Counted from the stretch's first letter, positions 1-11,509 are shown. The stretch: DNA of 64,000 nt from Amphirosellinia nigrospora (GCA_004123355.1 SCHM01000002.1:1612001-1676000); one strand, 5' to 3'. Program-made: numbers and translations. The notes: generated by a model from the letters alone, not told the origin.

Positions 1-1110
1 GTCTTATTGATTGTTATTGATTCCTTAGATAGATTATGGTGATAACGGGTGCGAGCCCAATCCTTCGCTCGTTTCATGCTGAGTGTCGCTACTAACAGAA
101 TTCTTTCCGATTGGAACTTGCTTGCACCTGTTGCTTATTGCAAACATAGGCAGAACACAAGAATACCTACGGAACTAGAATACCTGACTGGTCGTCACAA
201 TCTGGATTCGATAAGTATCAGCGGAAATAGCGACATGATAAGAGTTTCCAGTTCACTTCCACACTACACCACAGCGGCACGTTCCAATTTCTGACCATGA
301 AATAGACTGACGGCGACCTGCCTTTTTCGCATATCATAGCTAATCTTAGCTTCGCTCGGTGGGAAGCAATTAGGCAGGTTGCCTATACTCAGTTTGGCAT
401 TCTTGTTCCTGGTAAAGCGGGTCGATGCGACGTTAGAACAGCCGAGTGCTGTCAACTCCCTTTTTAGTCTAACAGCCCATGACTACTTAACGTGCCGCTG
501 GTCATCTGATAACTTTGCGAACACTAAGTCGTGCTCTCTGATATATCAAAGTCTCTCTAATGGCTGCTACATTACGGACTAAGATGATACCTCACAGCAC
601 GACGTTACTGCCGATCGTCGAGAAATTCCCCGAAACAGGGATCTTCTACCGACATCCGAATAGCTTCATCGCATAGTTAACGGTAGGTGTTGCAAGAAAT
701 AAGGGTCTCGTCCGCCGTTGGGCCGATTCACCTCCCGAAGTAGGTAGTATACTTCGCTATGCGGGATCTTTCTGGTAGCAAGCACGATAACATGTAGTCC
801 TACAATCTATATAACTATTCGACGATCGCCTCAGAAATTTCCTTTCTAGGACTTATATCTTATGTTGCCATGTAACGTCTCTCATATTCACGATGCTGTG
901 GATGCTGACGACGCGTAATATCTTGAGTAGACGAGGAGAAACTATGGTCTACTCTTGACTACAAATATACGATGACTTTCCATTACAGAATGTTGTTTTA
1001 TCACCAACCATCAAGATCAAGCTCGATCGCAAGTCCTTGACGGACCTTCCATTCATTGTAGATATTTCACTCATTTGCATATACATTTTCAACACTTACA
1101 ATCCTTCAAA
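1..1110. other. 5' spacer without recognised gene
   Basis: Only short open frames without family resemblance or coding-like codon use are seen on either strand. The last few hundred bases should hold the promoter and leader of the chitinase gene that follows. I cannot place a transcription start. The base composition is ordinary and not RIP-like. Confidence 0.6.
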
Positions 1111-2191
1111 ATGGTTTCTGCTTCAGTGTCGACTACTCTCGGCCTTCTGGCTGGGCTGGCTGCTGCTCTTCCTCTCGCCCCTCGTCAAAGCAGTGCCGGC
1201 CAAACCGTAGTGTATTGGGGGCAAAACGGTGGTGGTACCAGTGAGTAGCCCCTCGAAACATACTCACCCGTGCTTGAGCAAAACATTAACTTGTGCTTAT
1301 TAGTCGAAAACAACGACCTCTCGACTTACTGCACAGCGGACTCGGGAGTGGATATCATTGTACTAGCCTTTTTATACCAATACGGCAACGGAAACAACAT
1401 ACCATCCGGAACCATTGGCCAATCGTGTTTCATCACCAACGCCGGCGAAGGGCAAAACTGTGACGCCTTATCTACGGCTATCACAACATGCCAATCCAAC
1501 GGCATCAAGGTTATCTTGTCACTTGGTGGTGCCGTAGGCTCCTACTCGCTTTCATCAGATGATGAGGCCAAAACCATTGGGGACAACTTGTGGAAGGCGT
1601 ACGGCAACTCTGGTTCCACCGATGTTCGACTCTCGGTAGCGCTTTTGTCAACGGCTTCGATTTTGATCTCGAGCAGAACAAAGGCAGCGAGTACTACCCA
1701 ACTATGATCGAGACACTACGATCCAACTTCGCATCCGATTCCAGCAATACGTATTACATTACCGGAGCGCCACAATGCCCTATCCCCGAGCCCAACATGG
1801 GCGTCATTATCCAGAACGCCAAGTTCGACTACCTCTGGCCCCAGTTCTACAACAACAATAACTACACAGTCCCATGCGCGCTACCTATCAACGGAAACGC
1901 CCCTTCAACTATGATGACTGGGTCTCTTTCACTGCGAGCACGCCTTCATCTGACGCGAAGCTCTTTATCGGAGTGCCGGCTGCTCCACTGGCTGCCAACG
2001 GAGGCCCGGCCGGCGAGACCTACTACGCTACCCCCGACCAGCTATCTGACATTGTTAGCGAGTACAAGAGCCACGATCGATTCAGTGGCATCATGATGTG
2101 GTCCGCAGGGTTTTCGGACTCCAACGTCATTAACGGTTGTACTTATGCCCAGCAGGCCAAGTCGATCCTCACCAAAGGATCACCCTGCTAG
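1111..2191 (+). CDS. Secreted class III GH18 chitinase (endochitinase)
   Basis: This is a secreted glycoside hydrolase family 18 enzyme that cleaves beta-1,4 links in chitin, probably for wall remodelling or scavenging. Exons are 1111-1240 and 1304-2191, joined over a 63-base intron (GTGAGT to TAG). The ATG opens a hydrophobic signal peptide of about 20 residues ending near LPLAPRQ. The mature start VVYWGQNGG is typical of the hevamine-like class, followed by the substrate-binding stretch VILSLGGAVGSYS and the active-site strand NGFDFDLEQNKG with the catalytic Glu. The first Asp of the usual DxxDxDxE motif is Asn here. The frame shifts by one missing base twice, near 1626 (C run before GGTAGCGC) and near 1903 (GCCCCTTCAAC), and with these allowed the product is about 339 residues, the normal length. 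No chitin-binding module or GPI tail is seen. Either the assembly has errors or the gene is a recent pseudogene; the intact remainder favours error. Confidence 0.88.
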
Positions 2192-2723
2192 AGGGATTGA
2201 AACGACTTAACCTCAACCGTAAGCACCCCGACATTTCTTGTTTAGTTCTTATCGAAGGGCTGTGGCTAAATCGATTAGTGTGCTAAAACAGGCTTTACTG
2301 AACTGAAAAACGTTCGATTTCACGGAAATTTGGGGTCGCAACTCGACTAAGTGGTCGCGGTTTATGTGGATTGGCCTTCGTTTAACATTCCACATTGAGA
2401 CCATTTAGCGATTTGTAATTAGCCTCGTTCTCTCATTTACGATTTACGAAGCTTACTGAACAATACCAATTTTCGCGGCTCTTGGTTTACAAGAGACCTA
2501 CTACGCAACGTGGACATCTTAGTATTTCGTGACACAATGAAGAGAATTAGGATGAACGAATGAGATGATCAAATCTCAGTTTAAATATGCATATTAATCT
2601 ACCTATAGCGCCATCTTTAGACCCTCAATCGAAAGCACACTGTCCCCAAACACTATTAAGCCTGACCTCTTAGGCCCCCGTCTTTGAAATTCAACCCAAC
2701 CACCTCGTATTAGGGAGACCTCT
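2192..2723. other. Convergent spacer
   Basis: This lies between the 3' ends of the chitinase and the small minus-strand gene. It should contain both 3' untranslated regions and poly(A) sites. Nothing else is recognisable. Confidence 0.5.
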
Positions 2724-3269
2724 CTACCTCCTATCATGCTCACCACTCATACGGAGAAATGCCTCTAACTTTGAATCAACCACCGCGAGCTCACGGGAGC
2801 CCCAGCTCTGTCTTAACGGCGAACCTGGATCCGGGGTAACGTTGACGAATTGTCGCTTTAGTGGCGGAGAAGGAACCAGCTTCGCTCTTTCAATCGCCTT
2901 TCTATCGAGTAGGATATCTTCATCAGTCTCAGACTGCCCCTGGTTTAACTTGCGAACCCTAGATCCTCTTTTCCTGGGCGCCCCGGGACATTCCGGCTCC
3001 GAGTAAGCCATCGTAGGCGTCCGTGGTGGCGAGAGCAGGCTCGAAGCCGCGCGCTTGCTGGGGATGGAGGTATCTGGACGACTGGGGACACTTCTGTGGC
3101 CCCGTAGGCGCTCGCGCACGGGCGTGCGATACTCACCTGTGTATACACCGTAGAATTCAGGCTCGACGTAGGTCTTTCTCGCCGCTGCCGGAGTCCTCGT
3201 GCTGGGACTTTGAGGGGGCTGCGGCACCGCCCGGTATCGCCCGATGGCAAAAAAAGGAAAGCAGTCCAT
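2724..3269 (-). CDS. Hypothetical basic, proline/serine-rich protein
   Basis: This is a single open frame of about 181 residues from the first ATG (start MDCFPFFAIGRYR). The same frame runs further upstream to 3341 but only through a TTG, so I chose the ATG. The protein is rich in Pro, Ser and Arg and looks largely disordered. It has a repeated P-E-[FC]-x-G-like phrase (VEPEFYGVYTGEYRTP and YSEPECPGAP), a basic patch RKRGSRVRK near the middle, and a more ordered C-terminus ending SKLEAFLRMSGEHDRR. I recognise no family. A GTGAGT inside the frame could be a splice donor, but using it would break the downstream frame, so I leave the gene unspliced. The ATG lies 71 bases from a short tandem repeat at 3341-3361. 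Confidence 0.55.
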   Translation of the reverse strand: MDCFPFFAIGRYRAVPQPPQSPSTRTPAAARKTYVEPEFYGVYTGEYRTPVRERLRGHRSVPSRPDTSIPSKRAASSLLSPPRTPTMAYSEPECPGAPRKRGSRVRKLNQGQSETDEDILLDRKAIERAKLVPSPPLKRQFVNVTPDPGSPLRQSWGSRELAVVDSKLEAFLRMSGEHDRR

Positions 3270-3340
3270 AATGGCGGGTTTTATATAAAATTGCGGGAAA
3301 GAATTGAAGTGGGAATTAGAAACCTCAGATGGGCTAGCCA

Positions 3341-3361
3341 AGTCTGAAGTCTGAAGTCTGA
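3341..3361. repeat. Three tandem copies of a 7-base unit
   Basis: AGTCTGA is repeated three times without change. It sits just upstream of the small minus-strand gene, so it may lie in its leader or promoter. It is probably simple slippage. Confidence 0.7.
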
Positions 3362-4770
3362 AGAGAATGTTGTTTGGTGAGTGTCGGGATAGAGATCGGG
3401 GAATTCAGGTTGCTGAAGCTTCCATTTATGGTCGGGATTCTGCACAATGACAGATATTTGCAGGGCTTGATTTTCTTAATTGAAAAAGCGTAGAAGCCTT
3501 GTCGCTATCACAAAGGATGGTGGTTACTTTTTACTCTCACAATGTACTGAACAATGAAAACTTCCTTCATTCACCACTCCTTTATTCACTCAGAAAACCG
3601 CCTATCCGGGTCTATTATTTTCATTCCCAATAATAACACAATCAGCACAAGGATAAGCGATAATATTTTATGCTTATATCCATGTCTATCAGAAATCTAG
3701 ACAACAAAGAGAAATGACACTCTCATCCATGCATGCGGTGTACGCCTGTTCTTGCGACCCTCATCTCTTGTGTTGCGGCGAGTACTTTATTCAATTAATT
3801 CTAAACAAAATTCAAGGAATTCCAGTGAAATGATCGTAGTAAGAGGTATACGCGCTATAAGATTCATATAATTCTCGTAAAGAGAGAAGAGTAAGAATAG
3901 GGCTAATCAATGAAACTCCCACGCACGAGCGCTTGCCATTCTTCATCACCTGATTCACTACACTCAGCGTGAGGGGATTTCCTTAGCGACATCATCCAAA
4001 TTATTTATCTGATCTGATCGTACCAAACGTGACGCAACACAGGCAGAGGCCACTTTTTTGCGTTAATAAGGAACAACCTAGTGTACAGCAGCCCCCCTGT
4101 TCAGGCACGCCGTCGTAGCATCCCCTTTTGGCGCTCTAGCCTCAGGCTTGGACTAAGGCGCTACCTTATCCACTGTACAGCTGTACAGTATTACACTTTC
4201 CGTCTTGAGCACGGCTGAGATCGAGGCTTGATCTGGTTTCCGAGGAGCGCAGAAAGGGAAATTTGGACAGTATACTGCCGCCTGAACCGCTTCTCTTGCG
4301 GCTGCTGGTGCTGGTGGTTGCTTCTGGCGGCGGATGCGAGCTGGCGTTCAGTCTGGACTTAATACCTAAGGTAGGGTCTGTCTAAATATCGCCATCATAA
4401 TTCGGGGTGACTACCTAATACTTTGTCATAGTCGCACAAATGTTATCCCATCGAGAGTGGTGGCTTAGTGTAGGGGACGTCGGTACGTTATTTTTATATA
4501 CTCAGCTCTCGACGTCTTCAAACGCTTGGTCTTTGAAGTCGGTGCGTAGTGTTAGCGAGAGTGGCCGTGGGTAGCGAAGTTAAAGGAGAACATATCACTA
4601 TAGGTATCCATCCCTCTATCAGACCTCCTGATTCAATTATGGTGCTCGGGAGCACGGATTAATAATGTTTAAGTTTATTTTCAGACGCTTTTCTTTCAGT
4701 GCAGGAATACGTTTTAGTAGTCAGCCTCAGCTAGTATATTGAGAGACATATGTGTCGCAGGAGCTCATTA
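3342..4770. other. Spacer between two minus-strand genes
   Basis: No supported gene is present. The part next to 3342 should hold the promoter of the 2724-3269 gene, and the part next to 4770 the 3' end of the 1336-residue gene. Short open frames here lack coding character. Confidence 0.5.
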
Positions 4771-7700
4771 CTACCAACTACTAGTATGTACCTCCTCTTC
4801 AGAAGTTGCATCCCAACTGCATATATCATTCCAAGCAACCCTATGGCAACCTTTCCACTCCAGAAACATATCTCTAAAAGGCGCCTGTCCACCTGAAATA
4901 CCGCGCCGTGCCCAGTCGTCCATGACCGCACGCAGCCGTTTTACCTGTTCTCCCACCTTAGCCTTATCAGCAGTAAGGTCTTTTTTCGTCGTTGGCTTAC
5001 GGATCCAGCTAGATTGAGATATACTATCAACGAATCTCAACGTCACTGCAACTTTGATGAGCTGCACGGCCGCTAGGCCTGTTTGTTCAAGGTCGAGATT
5101 ACCAACGTGCACCGCAATGCATAGACGACTAGTAACGGCTGTGTATATTGGAGACAGCATCGTGTACGTATCATCAACGAGCGAGGCCCAGAGGAGCATA
5201 TCGCCCTCGTCGCTTTCAAAGAATGATGAAACAAACATATCGAGCACAAGAGCGAGACGACGGAAGTCTTGATCTTGTTGTATGGCACGCGGGTCAGGTA
5301 ACGGGAGACACCAGAGTCGCAGTGGGAATGTTGACGGCAAAACAGCATTGTCTCCATCCAAGCGAGAATCCGTCTTCTGCTCGATGAGTTTGATTAGCTT
5401 AAGAGCGAGAGAATCAGTCGCATTGCGCCAGCTGATCCATGCTGTCTCCATATCCTTAGTATAATTTTTCCTGTCTTGTATTGCGAAGTTGGCGGACTTT
5501 ATACGCGCAGGTCCCAAGCTAGTCACAATATGGGACCACTCCCCCATGTGGTCTTCATAATCATCTAGCAGCACCGAAGCTTGACTAATTACTACTCCCA
5601 TGAGGTCGGTCAGTGGCACGGTCTTCTCGACTGGTGACACAATCAAGTCGAGCAAGGACTTAATTTCCCCCCGCCAAGGTCGAGACTGCTCTGACTCGCC
5701 GAAAATAGAAAGCCAATGGATTACACTGGCATCATTGCGTAAAGTCACGTCACTTTCTAGTTCCCTGTTCAAGTCTGTGATGTCCGTTGGTAACCTCAGT
5801 CGTAGGAGCATATACTGATTGTAATCGTTCATTGTCGCGGGTGATAAGAGATGACCTTGGTGGTCGACCATATGACGCCAGATTTGTGGCGTAATTGGTA
5901 CGCGTGGTAGAATATCGGCATTCAGGGCCGGCTTATGTTTAGCGAGGAATAGGGAAAACCACTTGCGATGCTCCTCCTGTGAGCGATGCAGGGTTGGTAG
6001 TACCAAACGTGAGAATAATTCGCCTTGAATCTTCTTGAGATTCGGATATTGGTTTCCCGTAGATACGTTTAGAATCACTCCAAATAGAGGGGGGAGAGTC
6101 GAATCCTCGGATGTTGCTGGTACGGTAACCTTTTCTTTTGCTTCAGCCCAATCCATTTCACTAATTGGCCGACGCTCGTTCACATTGCCTGCGATAGATA
6201 TCACACTATCAAGTGTGCTAAGAATTTTCTCGGCCATTGGGTTAGACTCCCATTGCTCGCCACTATCGCCTAAAATGGCGTTCAATGTGCTGAGTAAACT
6301 GTCCAAAGTGGCCAGACGAACGTCTATATGCGTTGCCGACTTGAATAGCTCGATGAGAACCTCAACCGCGGAGTCAGGTGAGATGAATTCTGCGTCGTTG
6401 AGAAGCTGTGCCAGATATTTGATTGTCGACACTTTGATAATAGACCGTGGTGGAGCACTTTTGGGGGGTTCTTCGTCGCCCACCTTCACATACGATTGTT
6501 CCTCCAGCTTCTCTCCGATTGCAGCAGCAAAAGACAAGAGCATTGTTTTAGCGGCTTCAGCTGGAAGACGTTTCATATATCCAATCGAAAGAAATTGCCT
6601 ATGCCAGCTGCTGGCTTCAGGGTGCTCGATGATTGCCCGTCGGATTAGGTCCCTGGCCAGCACGGGCGTATCACTTTGAGCAAGTTTTGATATAACTTGA
6701 TAAGTCAATTGTTCCATAAGAGCAGCAGTCTTGTCTTCATCTTTGTTACGGTTTTCCTTCTTTCCCCATCTGGCAGCGGAATCTAGCAATGTCTCCGAGG
6801 CAGTGATGAGGGAAGGACCGGCAAACCCGCTTAGTAGTTCGCAGATGTGTCCACTTACTTGACTCAGAAAATCAGAACCAATACTATTCGCCAAGTCTGC
6901 GGTTCCTTCCCAGATAATATGGAACATATCCAGCTCTGATTCGTGGGGCTGAAGTTTAACTTTTTTGGCGCGGGAGATGCGCTCATCGTATACTTTGCTG
7001 TAAAGAGAGTCCAGCGCTACCCAGTTTGAGTGGTTATATGAGGGTTCTTTCATCGCCATTCGTTTCGCTTCGTTAAATCTTTTGAGCATTTGGTTGGCTA
7101 TTGTAAGCCGTGGCCTGGTCTCGTTCAGTGTCGTTTCCTCTATCGGCGATGTGATCCCCGAGAGTAGAGCAGCACCCTCCGAAGTAAGAATGGCATTGTC
7201 CGCAAATATGGACTGCACTGTAAGGGGGTCACGGATAAAACGCTGCTGCCATAACAAAGTCTCGTCGTAGGTTTCCAGGTCGCCTGTTGCTATCGCGTAA
7301 TGCGCCGAAGCCTTTGCGAAAAGGGCCCGGTCCTCTGGTTCTCGCGAAGTGCTCGCCTTCTTTCGGAGCTGGTCAACCTCGTTTCGGGCTTTTTGTCGAG
7401 CATCGACGTCGCCCCGACGATGTGCAGTTAAGAAAAGTTCAACGTTAAAATTTCGTCGTGGCCTGTGGCGCATCGAATATATAGTATAGTATCCAGTGGC
7501 CAGCAAGAAGTCAAAACTAGGATTGACTTTGTAAAGACGGTCGAGGAACAATACGGCATGTTCTCTTTTAAGCATGTCAACTACCTCAAAGGACCATTCT
7601 TGATTCGCAAGACATCTGAAGTCGGACGAAGCCTCGATATCGATGCCTTTGGGTGGAACATGTTGGCAGTACAGACATAACAATCGCCATCGTAGCTCAG

Positions 7701-8781
7701 AACTGAGCTCTGCTTGCGGAATGTAGCTGATTATCTTTAAATAGCCATCGTTTAGCTTTTTTGCAGACCCACAAAGTCCCTGGCGAAGGCACTGAACTAG
7801 CAGATTCTCGTACTGATCGGTGCTTTCCTTCCATCGAGTGACTATCGCGGGGAGGACAGTTCCAAAGCCACGTAGTCCTAGAAGTATGCCTTGTGACAAC
7901 AAGTCTTGGTACTGGCGAGGATCCTTCTTCCATAGGGTGAAGATGATGGTCCACAACGTGCCCGCATCGTTCGAGAGATTAAGATCCGGCCTCATTTCTA
8001 TCAGCTGCAAGCCTAATTTGATCAAGAAGGTCTTATCTGCCGAGCGACTCCTACTTGCAAGTCGACGGTAAATAGACATCAGCACTTCTATTTCAGATGT
8101 GTTGCGTGGCCATCGCTGGGCAGTGCGTTTGAGAGTGACGCAGGCTTGTAACAGCTCAAGCGCAAATTGCATAGATGCTGACATATTCGGTTGAGTTCCT
8201 GGCAGTGGGGGCTCTCGAAAAACAAACTCTCTTAAGCATATGTCAATCTCGGATTTCGAAGGTGACGGTCCCTTGTGAATTAAGTAGTCGGTCAGACGCC
8301 TCCTTAACATATCATGGTGGGCAAATAGTAACTTCTCGAGATCAAGTTGTTGAAAAAGCGGATTCGATTTGTCTTGTGCATCAAGGACTCGTTCGACGAA
8401 ATCAGATGAGCATCCGCGCAGCATACGGCCATAGAACTTCTGAAGCGGCCGTTTATCGACAGTCCGTAGCTCTGTTGAGGGATAGTGCTGGGGTAAAAGG
8501 GCCATGACTAGCTCTTCAACTGCTCTCTCTCTATCGCTTGATTTCTTGCCTCGACGATTGGATCTTCCGATGATATGGCAAAAGGCCTTAACTTCGGCCA
8601 CTGAGGCTGACGATAGCAGATAGAGGATACCAGATGTGCCTCGGCCATCCTCCCAGCTCTGCTTCCACTTTTTCGGTTCAATCATGGCTTTGCCGAACTT
8701 GCGAATCGCAAGCAAGCGATTCTTAGTATTGACATCATTATGCCAAGTCTGGGCCCAATCGATGAACTGGTGGTGCTCCAT
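4771..8781 (-). CDS. Large conserved-looking hypothetical protein, 1336 residues, single exon
   Basis: This is one uninterrupted frame from an ATG (MEHHQFIDWAQTWHND) to a TAG after EEEVHTSSW. Its length alone makes it a real gene. The protein appears almost wholly alpha-helical, with evenly spaced Leu/Ala-rich helices over most of its length, as in HEAT or TPR-like scaffolds. No clear transmembrane span, signal peptide, zinc motif or catalytic motif is visible. A basic segment near residues 90-100 (GRSNRRGKKSSDRERA) could bind nucleic acid or act as a localisation signal. I cannot assign a family and give no function. Unlike several neighbours it has no frame breaks over 4 kb, although it contains homopolymer runs. 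Its codon use is more AT-tolerant than that of the GC-rich genes at 11-16 kb. Confidence 0.85.
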   Translation of the reverse strand: MEHHQFIDWAQTWHNDVNTKNRLLAIRKFGKAMIEPKKWKQSWEDGRGTSGILYLLSSASVAEVKAFCHIIGRSNRRGKKSSDRERAVEELVMALLPQHYPSTELRTVDKRPLQKFYGRMLRGCSSDFVERVLDAQDKSNPLFQQLDLEKLLFAHHDMLRRRLTDYLIHKGPSPSKSEIDICLREFVFREPPLPGTQPNMSASMQFALELLQACVTLKRTAQRWPRNTSEIEVLMSIYRRLASRSRSADKTFLIKLGLQLIEMRPDLNLSNDAGTLWTIIFTLWKKDPRQYQDLLSQGILLGLRGFGTVLPAIVTRWKESTDQYENLLVQCLRQGLCGSAKKLNDGYLKIISYIPQAELSSELRWRLLCLYCQHVPPKGIDIEASSDFRCLANQEWSFEVVDMLKREHAVLFLDRLYKVNPSFDFLLATGYYTIYSMRHRPRRNFNVELFLTAHRRGDVDARQKARNEVDQLRKKASTSREPEDRALFAKASAHYAIATGDLETYDETLLWQQRFIRDPLTVQSIFADNAILTSEGAALLSGITSPIEETTLNETRPRLTIANQMLKRFNEAKRMAMKEPSYNHSNWVALDSLYSKVYDERISRAKKVKLQPHESELDMFHIIWEGTADLANSIGSDFLSQVSGHICELLSGFAGPSLITASETLLDSAARWGKKENRNKDEDKTAALMEQLTYQVISKLAQSDTPVLARDLIRRAIIEHPEASSWHRQFLSIGYMKRLPAEAAKTMLLSFAAAIGEKLEEQSYVKVGDEEPPKSAPPRSIIKVSTIKYLAQLLNDAEFISPDSAVEVLIELFKSATHIDVRLATLDSLLSTLNAILGDSGEQWESNPMAEKILSTLDSVISIAGNVNERRPISEMDWAEAKEKVTVPATSEDSTLPPLFGVILNVSTGNQYPNLKKIQGELFSRLVLPTLHRSQEEHRKWFSLFLAKHKPALNADILPRVPITPQIWRHMVDHQGHLLSPATMNDYNQYMLLRLRLPTDITDLNRELESDVTLRNDASVIHWLSIFGESEQSRPWRGEIKSLLDLIVSPVEKTVPLTDLMGVVISQASVLLDDYEDHMGEWSHIVTSLGPARIKSANFAIQDRKNYTKDMETAWISWRNATDSLALKLIKLIEQKTDSRLDGDNAVLPSTFPLRLWCLPLPDPRAIQQDQDFRRLALVLDMFVSSFFESDEGDMLLWASLVDDTYTMLSPIYTAVTSRLCIAVHVGNLDLEQTGLAAVQLIKVAVTLRFVDSISQSSWIRKPTTKKDLTADKAKVGEQVKRLRAVMDDWARRGISGGQAPFRDMFLEWKGCHRVAWNDICSWDATSEEEVHTSSW

Positions 8782-11260
8782 GTTGCGTTCCTAACGTGAT
8801 GGCAAGGCTCGCTGGAGGAGCGAGAGTTCGATAACGTGTATATGGAATGGAAGAAGGTTCCAATTTTATAAGAAGCTCAGTGTGCCTTAGTTGCCTACTC
8901 GTTCAGGCAGTCATGACGTGAGTCACATCCCGAGTCGTAAGTAGGTCGTAACTACTACCAAGTATGTAGGATCTACCAAGTATGTAGGATATGGATCCCT
9001 GCGAACATGCAGATTAACAATGCAGCGGGCGTCTTTAGGGCCAGGCCTTGCTAACCCGTTCTTGATTTTCTAGGTCGCGTCTTGCCCGGTGATGACTTCA
9101 GACTAGGTACCTACTATCACTATTTCACTATCTATATTTCAGAAGCTCACCCGTACTCTTGCTTGTAGGGCGTGAATTAACGTTAAGTTTTCCCCGCAGC
9201 GATAATCCAGGGCCTGCCCCACGAGCTGAGAACCCCAGACAGAGCCTAAGAGAGACACCATGGGATCTAGGCCCAGCCCAAGTGGAGCTATACCCTCTCT
9301 TGGACGTACTACGACTGACCCTTTATAATGCTATTAGTTGTCAGCATGTAGCCAACTTTCTTCCCTGACATAGGATAACCTACGTTCTTTCTGGCAACCC
9401 AGCAGTAACAGATGCCGTCAGGTTTCACTTCCGCGTTACTGGGCCAAAAGCTGGAAAAGAATGCAATGAGAACTCAGACCAACATCCCGCAGTTGTATAC
9501 TAGCCTTGATAATTCAAGACCAGGAGACCTTGGATGAGTGTTGCAGATAGTTTTCCCCATATGGCGACAATTGATTGCCACACCGTAACTGACAGTCTAA
9601 GTACATAGTAATCTCAACCGGTTTACTTGAGAAGCTTGCGAGAATTCTCGGGTGCGTGCCAGTGTAAACACCCAATGACACTGCCCAGATGAGGCTGGAG
9701 CCATCGAAGCAAGTTCTGCCAAAGGAATCATGATAGCTATGAAGCCAGCCCAGGATAGGATAAATGACGTGATTAGTCCAGCACTGCTGCCGTTTGCGAG
9801 ACTAAATCTAAAATATCTACAATCCTGTGAGTACGAGATTCATGCAAATCTATAACACGGAGAATACTTGCACCAGGACACCTTCCTACGTCAACATCAG
9901 GGCTGTAGATAACCCTAGAGTAGAGATATTATGCCGAAACGACATTAGTTGGAGAAGAGCATAGCTTTCTGAATCGCCACAACGAGTAATCGGGATACTT
10001 GTGGAACCTCTGGATTGAGTAAGTGAATGTGCTTCATGGGCTGTGGCTATTCGACATACGCTTTTTCCTATCTGCTCAAGACTAGCTTCGTTCCTCTTAG
10101 ACAGCTGTTCGGCCTTGTTGAGGCCATGTCGGACTGGCCGTGCCCCTTCCTCATTTGAGATGATTATCTTGGGCCTGAGGGCCGTGTCGGAGAACCCAAT
10201 ACTCTCAAATGTAACTGTCGAACTTCTCAGAAAATTGATCTATCCTGCATAAAGACGGCGAGGGAAACATTTATGTGGCTCTGGAAACAGTCTGCTATGA
10301 AGGTGGCTAACCCCGTCTCTCGGGACACGACAACCAACACCACGAACAACGGCCGTAACAAGGCTATGCTAGGACTTAGCAAAACCATAAACAGTGTAGT
10401 AGGGGTATATTTGTAGCCGCTTCTATTGTGCACAGTGTTACATACTCGGACCGAATTGATCGTGTGAGCTTTGTATACATCGTCCAATGTTTTCGGCATG
10501 ATATGGTTGTTTCGAGCCTTGATTAACCCTCCATAAAATAACGATCCAGTAGGCGGCATTTCGGTCGCAATAGAAATTCACCTTGATTTTGTGCCTAATA
10601 ATACTGTTTCTATATACAGGAGGTCTAGTATCCGGAAATCAGTGGTCGTCACATACTATACCTCTTCATCGAATTTGTGATTCTGATTACTTGGTGAATA
10701 CAAGTACCAGGTGTACTCATTTCAAGCGTCTGCTCCGTATCTATAGAAGAAACAGAGATAAGCAACAATGCGTTCGTTGACAAGATGTTGTCTGATAGCA
10801 TTATCATAAAATAATAAAATAGGCAATTAGTGCGTATCTTTAAAATGTCGTATTGAAGCTGCTTCATATTACCATTAGTTAATAGATGGCTTTTTATGTC
10901 AAATTATCATAGTGCTAGCCGGTTACTTTGTTTTCCATTGTCAGGAGATTATCAGCATCCGTTCAAGGTTCTTGGCGATTGATCCTGAGCAGCCAGTTCT
11001 AAGCGCCCCCAATTGTAATCATCCAGAGCTCAGGCATGAGGCCGATAGTATACATTCGTAGGTAAGTTTACAAAATTATTTTTGCCGTTGGTCGCGTGTC
11101 TCCATGACACTTTAAAGTTCGGTGGCTGTCGAAAAACCACAATCGCATCCATCCATCTCCCTCTATTCTTCAATGTCCCATCGAACACCTTCTGCGTTGT
11201 TCCTATTTTCTATGAGCAACGCTTCTTTCGGTTACCGAGCAATATGCGGTATCATAGACG
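8782..11260. other. 2.5-kb spacer
   Basis: The first few hundred bases should be the promoter of the 1336-residue gene. They include a TGAGTCA at 8919-8925 directly after a TGACG, resembling a bZIP site; such 7-mers occur by chance every few kilobases, so the site is weak evidence. An 18-base tandem duplication lies at 8955-8990. The rest holds only short, stop-broken frames with no recognisable products. The sequence is not RIP-like. Confidence 0.5.
8955..8990. repeat. Two tandem copies of an 18-base unit
   Basis: CTACCAAGTATGTAGGAT occurs twice in direct, gap-free succession. It lies about 170 bases upstream of the start of the 1336-residue gene. It is probably a small slippage duplication. 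Confidence 0.8.
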
Positions 11261-11473
11261 TCACGGCACCGACTTGGACGTCTTCTCTCTCAGTGATCCT
11301 CGCTGACCCCTGATCTTGTCCACTACCACTTTCGTATCGAGCTTCGATGGCTCGCCGTCGCGCGTCGTGAGGTAGAAAGTCAGGCCGAATATTGCGAGGA
11401 GCACGATGACCCAGCCGAGGATGAGGCGCGCGGAGCGTCTGGGTCGGGGGCCGTAGGGCGAGAATTTGGGCAT
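11261..11473 (-). CDS. Small single-span membrane protein
   Basis: This is a 70-residue frame from the ATG of MPKFSPYGPRPRRSARL. A cytosolic-type basic N-terminus (PRPRRSAR) precedes one clear membrane span (LILGWVIVLLAIFGLTFYL, about residues 18-36), then a short polar tail. The basic side before the span predicts N-in, C-out topology. Third codon positions in the first 50 codons are almost all G or C, unlike the surrounding spacer, and that is the main sign of real coding. Codon bias fades after about codon 55 (KIRGQRGSL), so the true C-terminus may come from a downstream exon I could not find, or the gene may be a remnant of a longer type II membrane protein. An extension upstream is possible only from a TTG. 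No family is recognised. Confidence 0.5.
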   Translation of the reverse strand: MPKFSPYGPRPRRSARLILGWVIVLLAIFGLTFYLTTRDGEPSKLDTKVVVDKIRGQRGSLREKTSKSVP

Positions 11474-11509
11474 CGTGGTGGTTGGCGTTGGTCGTTTGAG
11501 GGCTTCCAA

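Noticed and set aside
3121-3170. Possible intron in the 2724-3269 gene (GTGAGT on the minus strand)
   Set aside because: Removing it would shift the downstream frame out of the better coding phase.
6035-6679. 214-codon plus-strand frame inside the 1336-residue gene
   Set aside because: It is a shadow of the long minus-strand frame, with no motif of its own.
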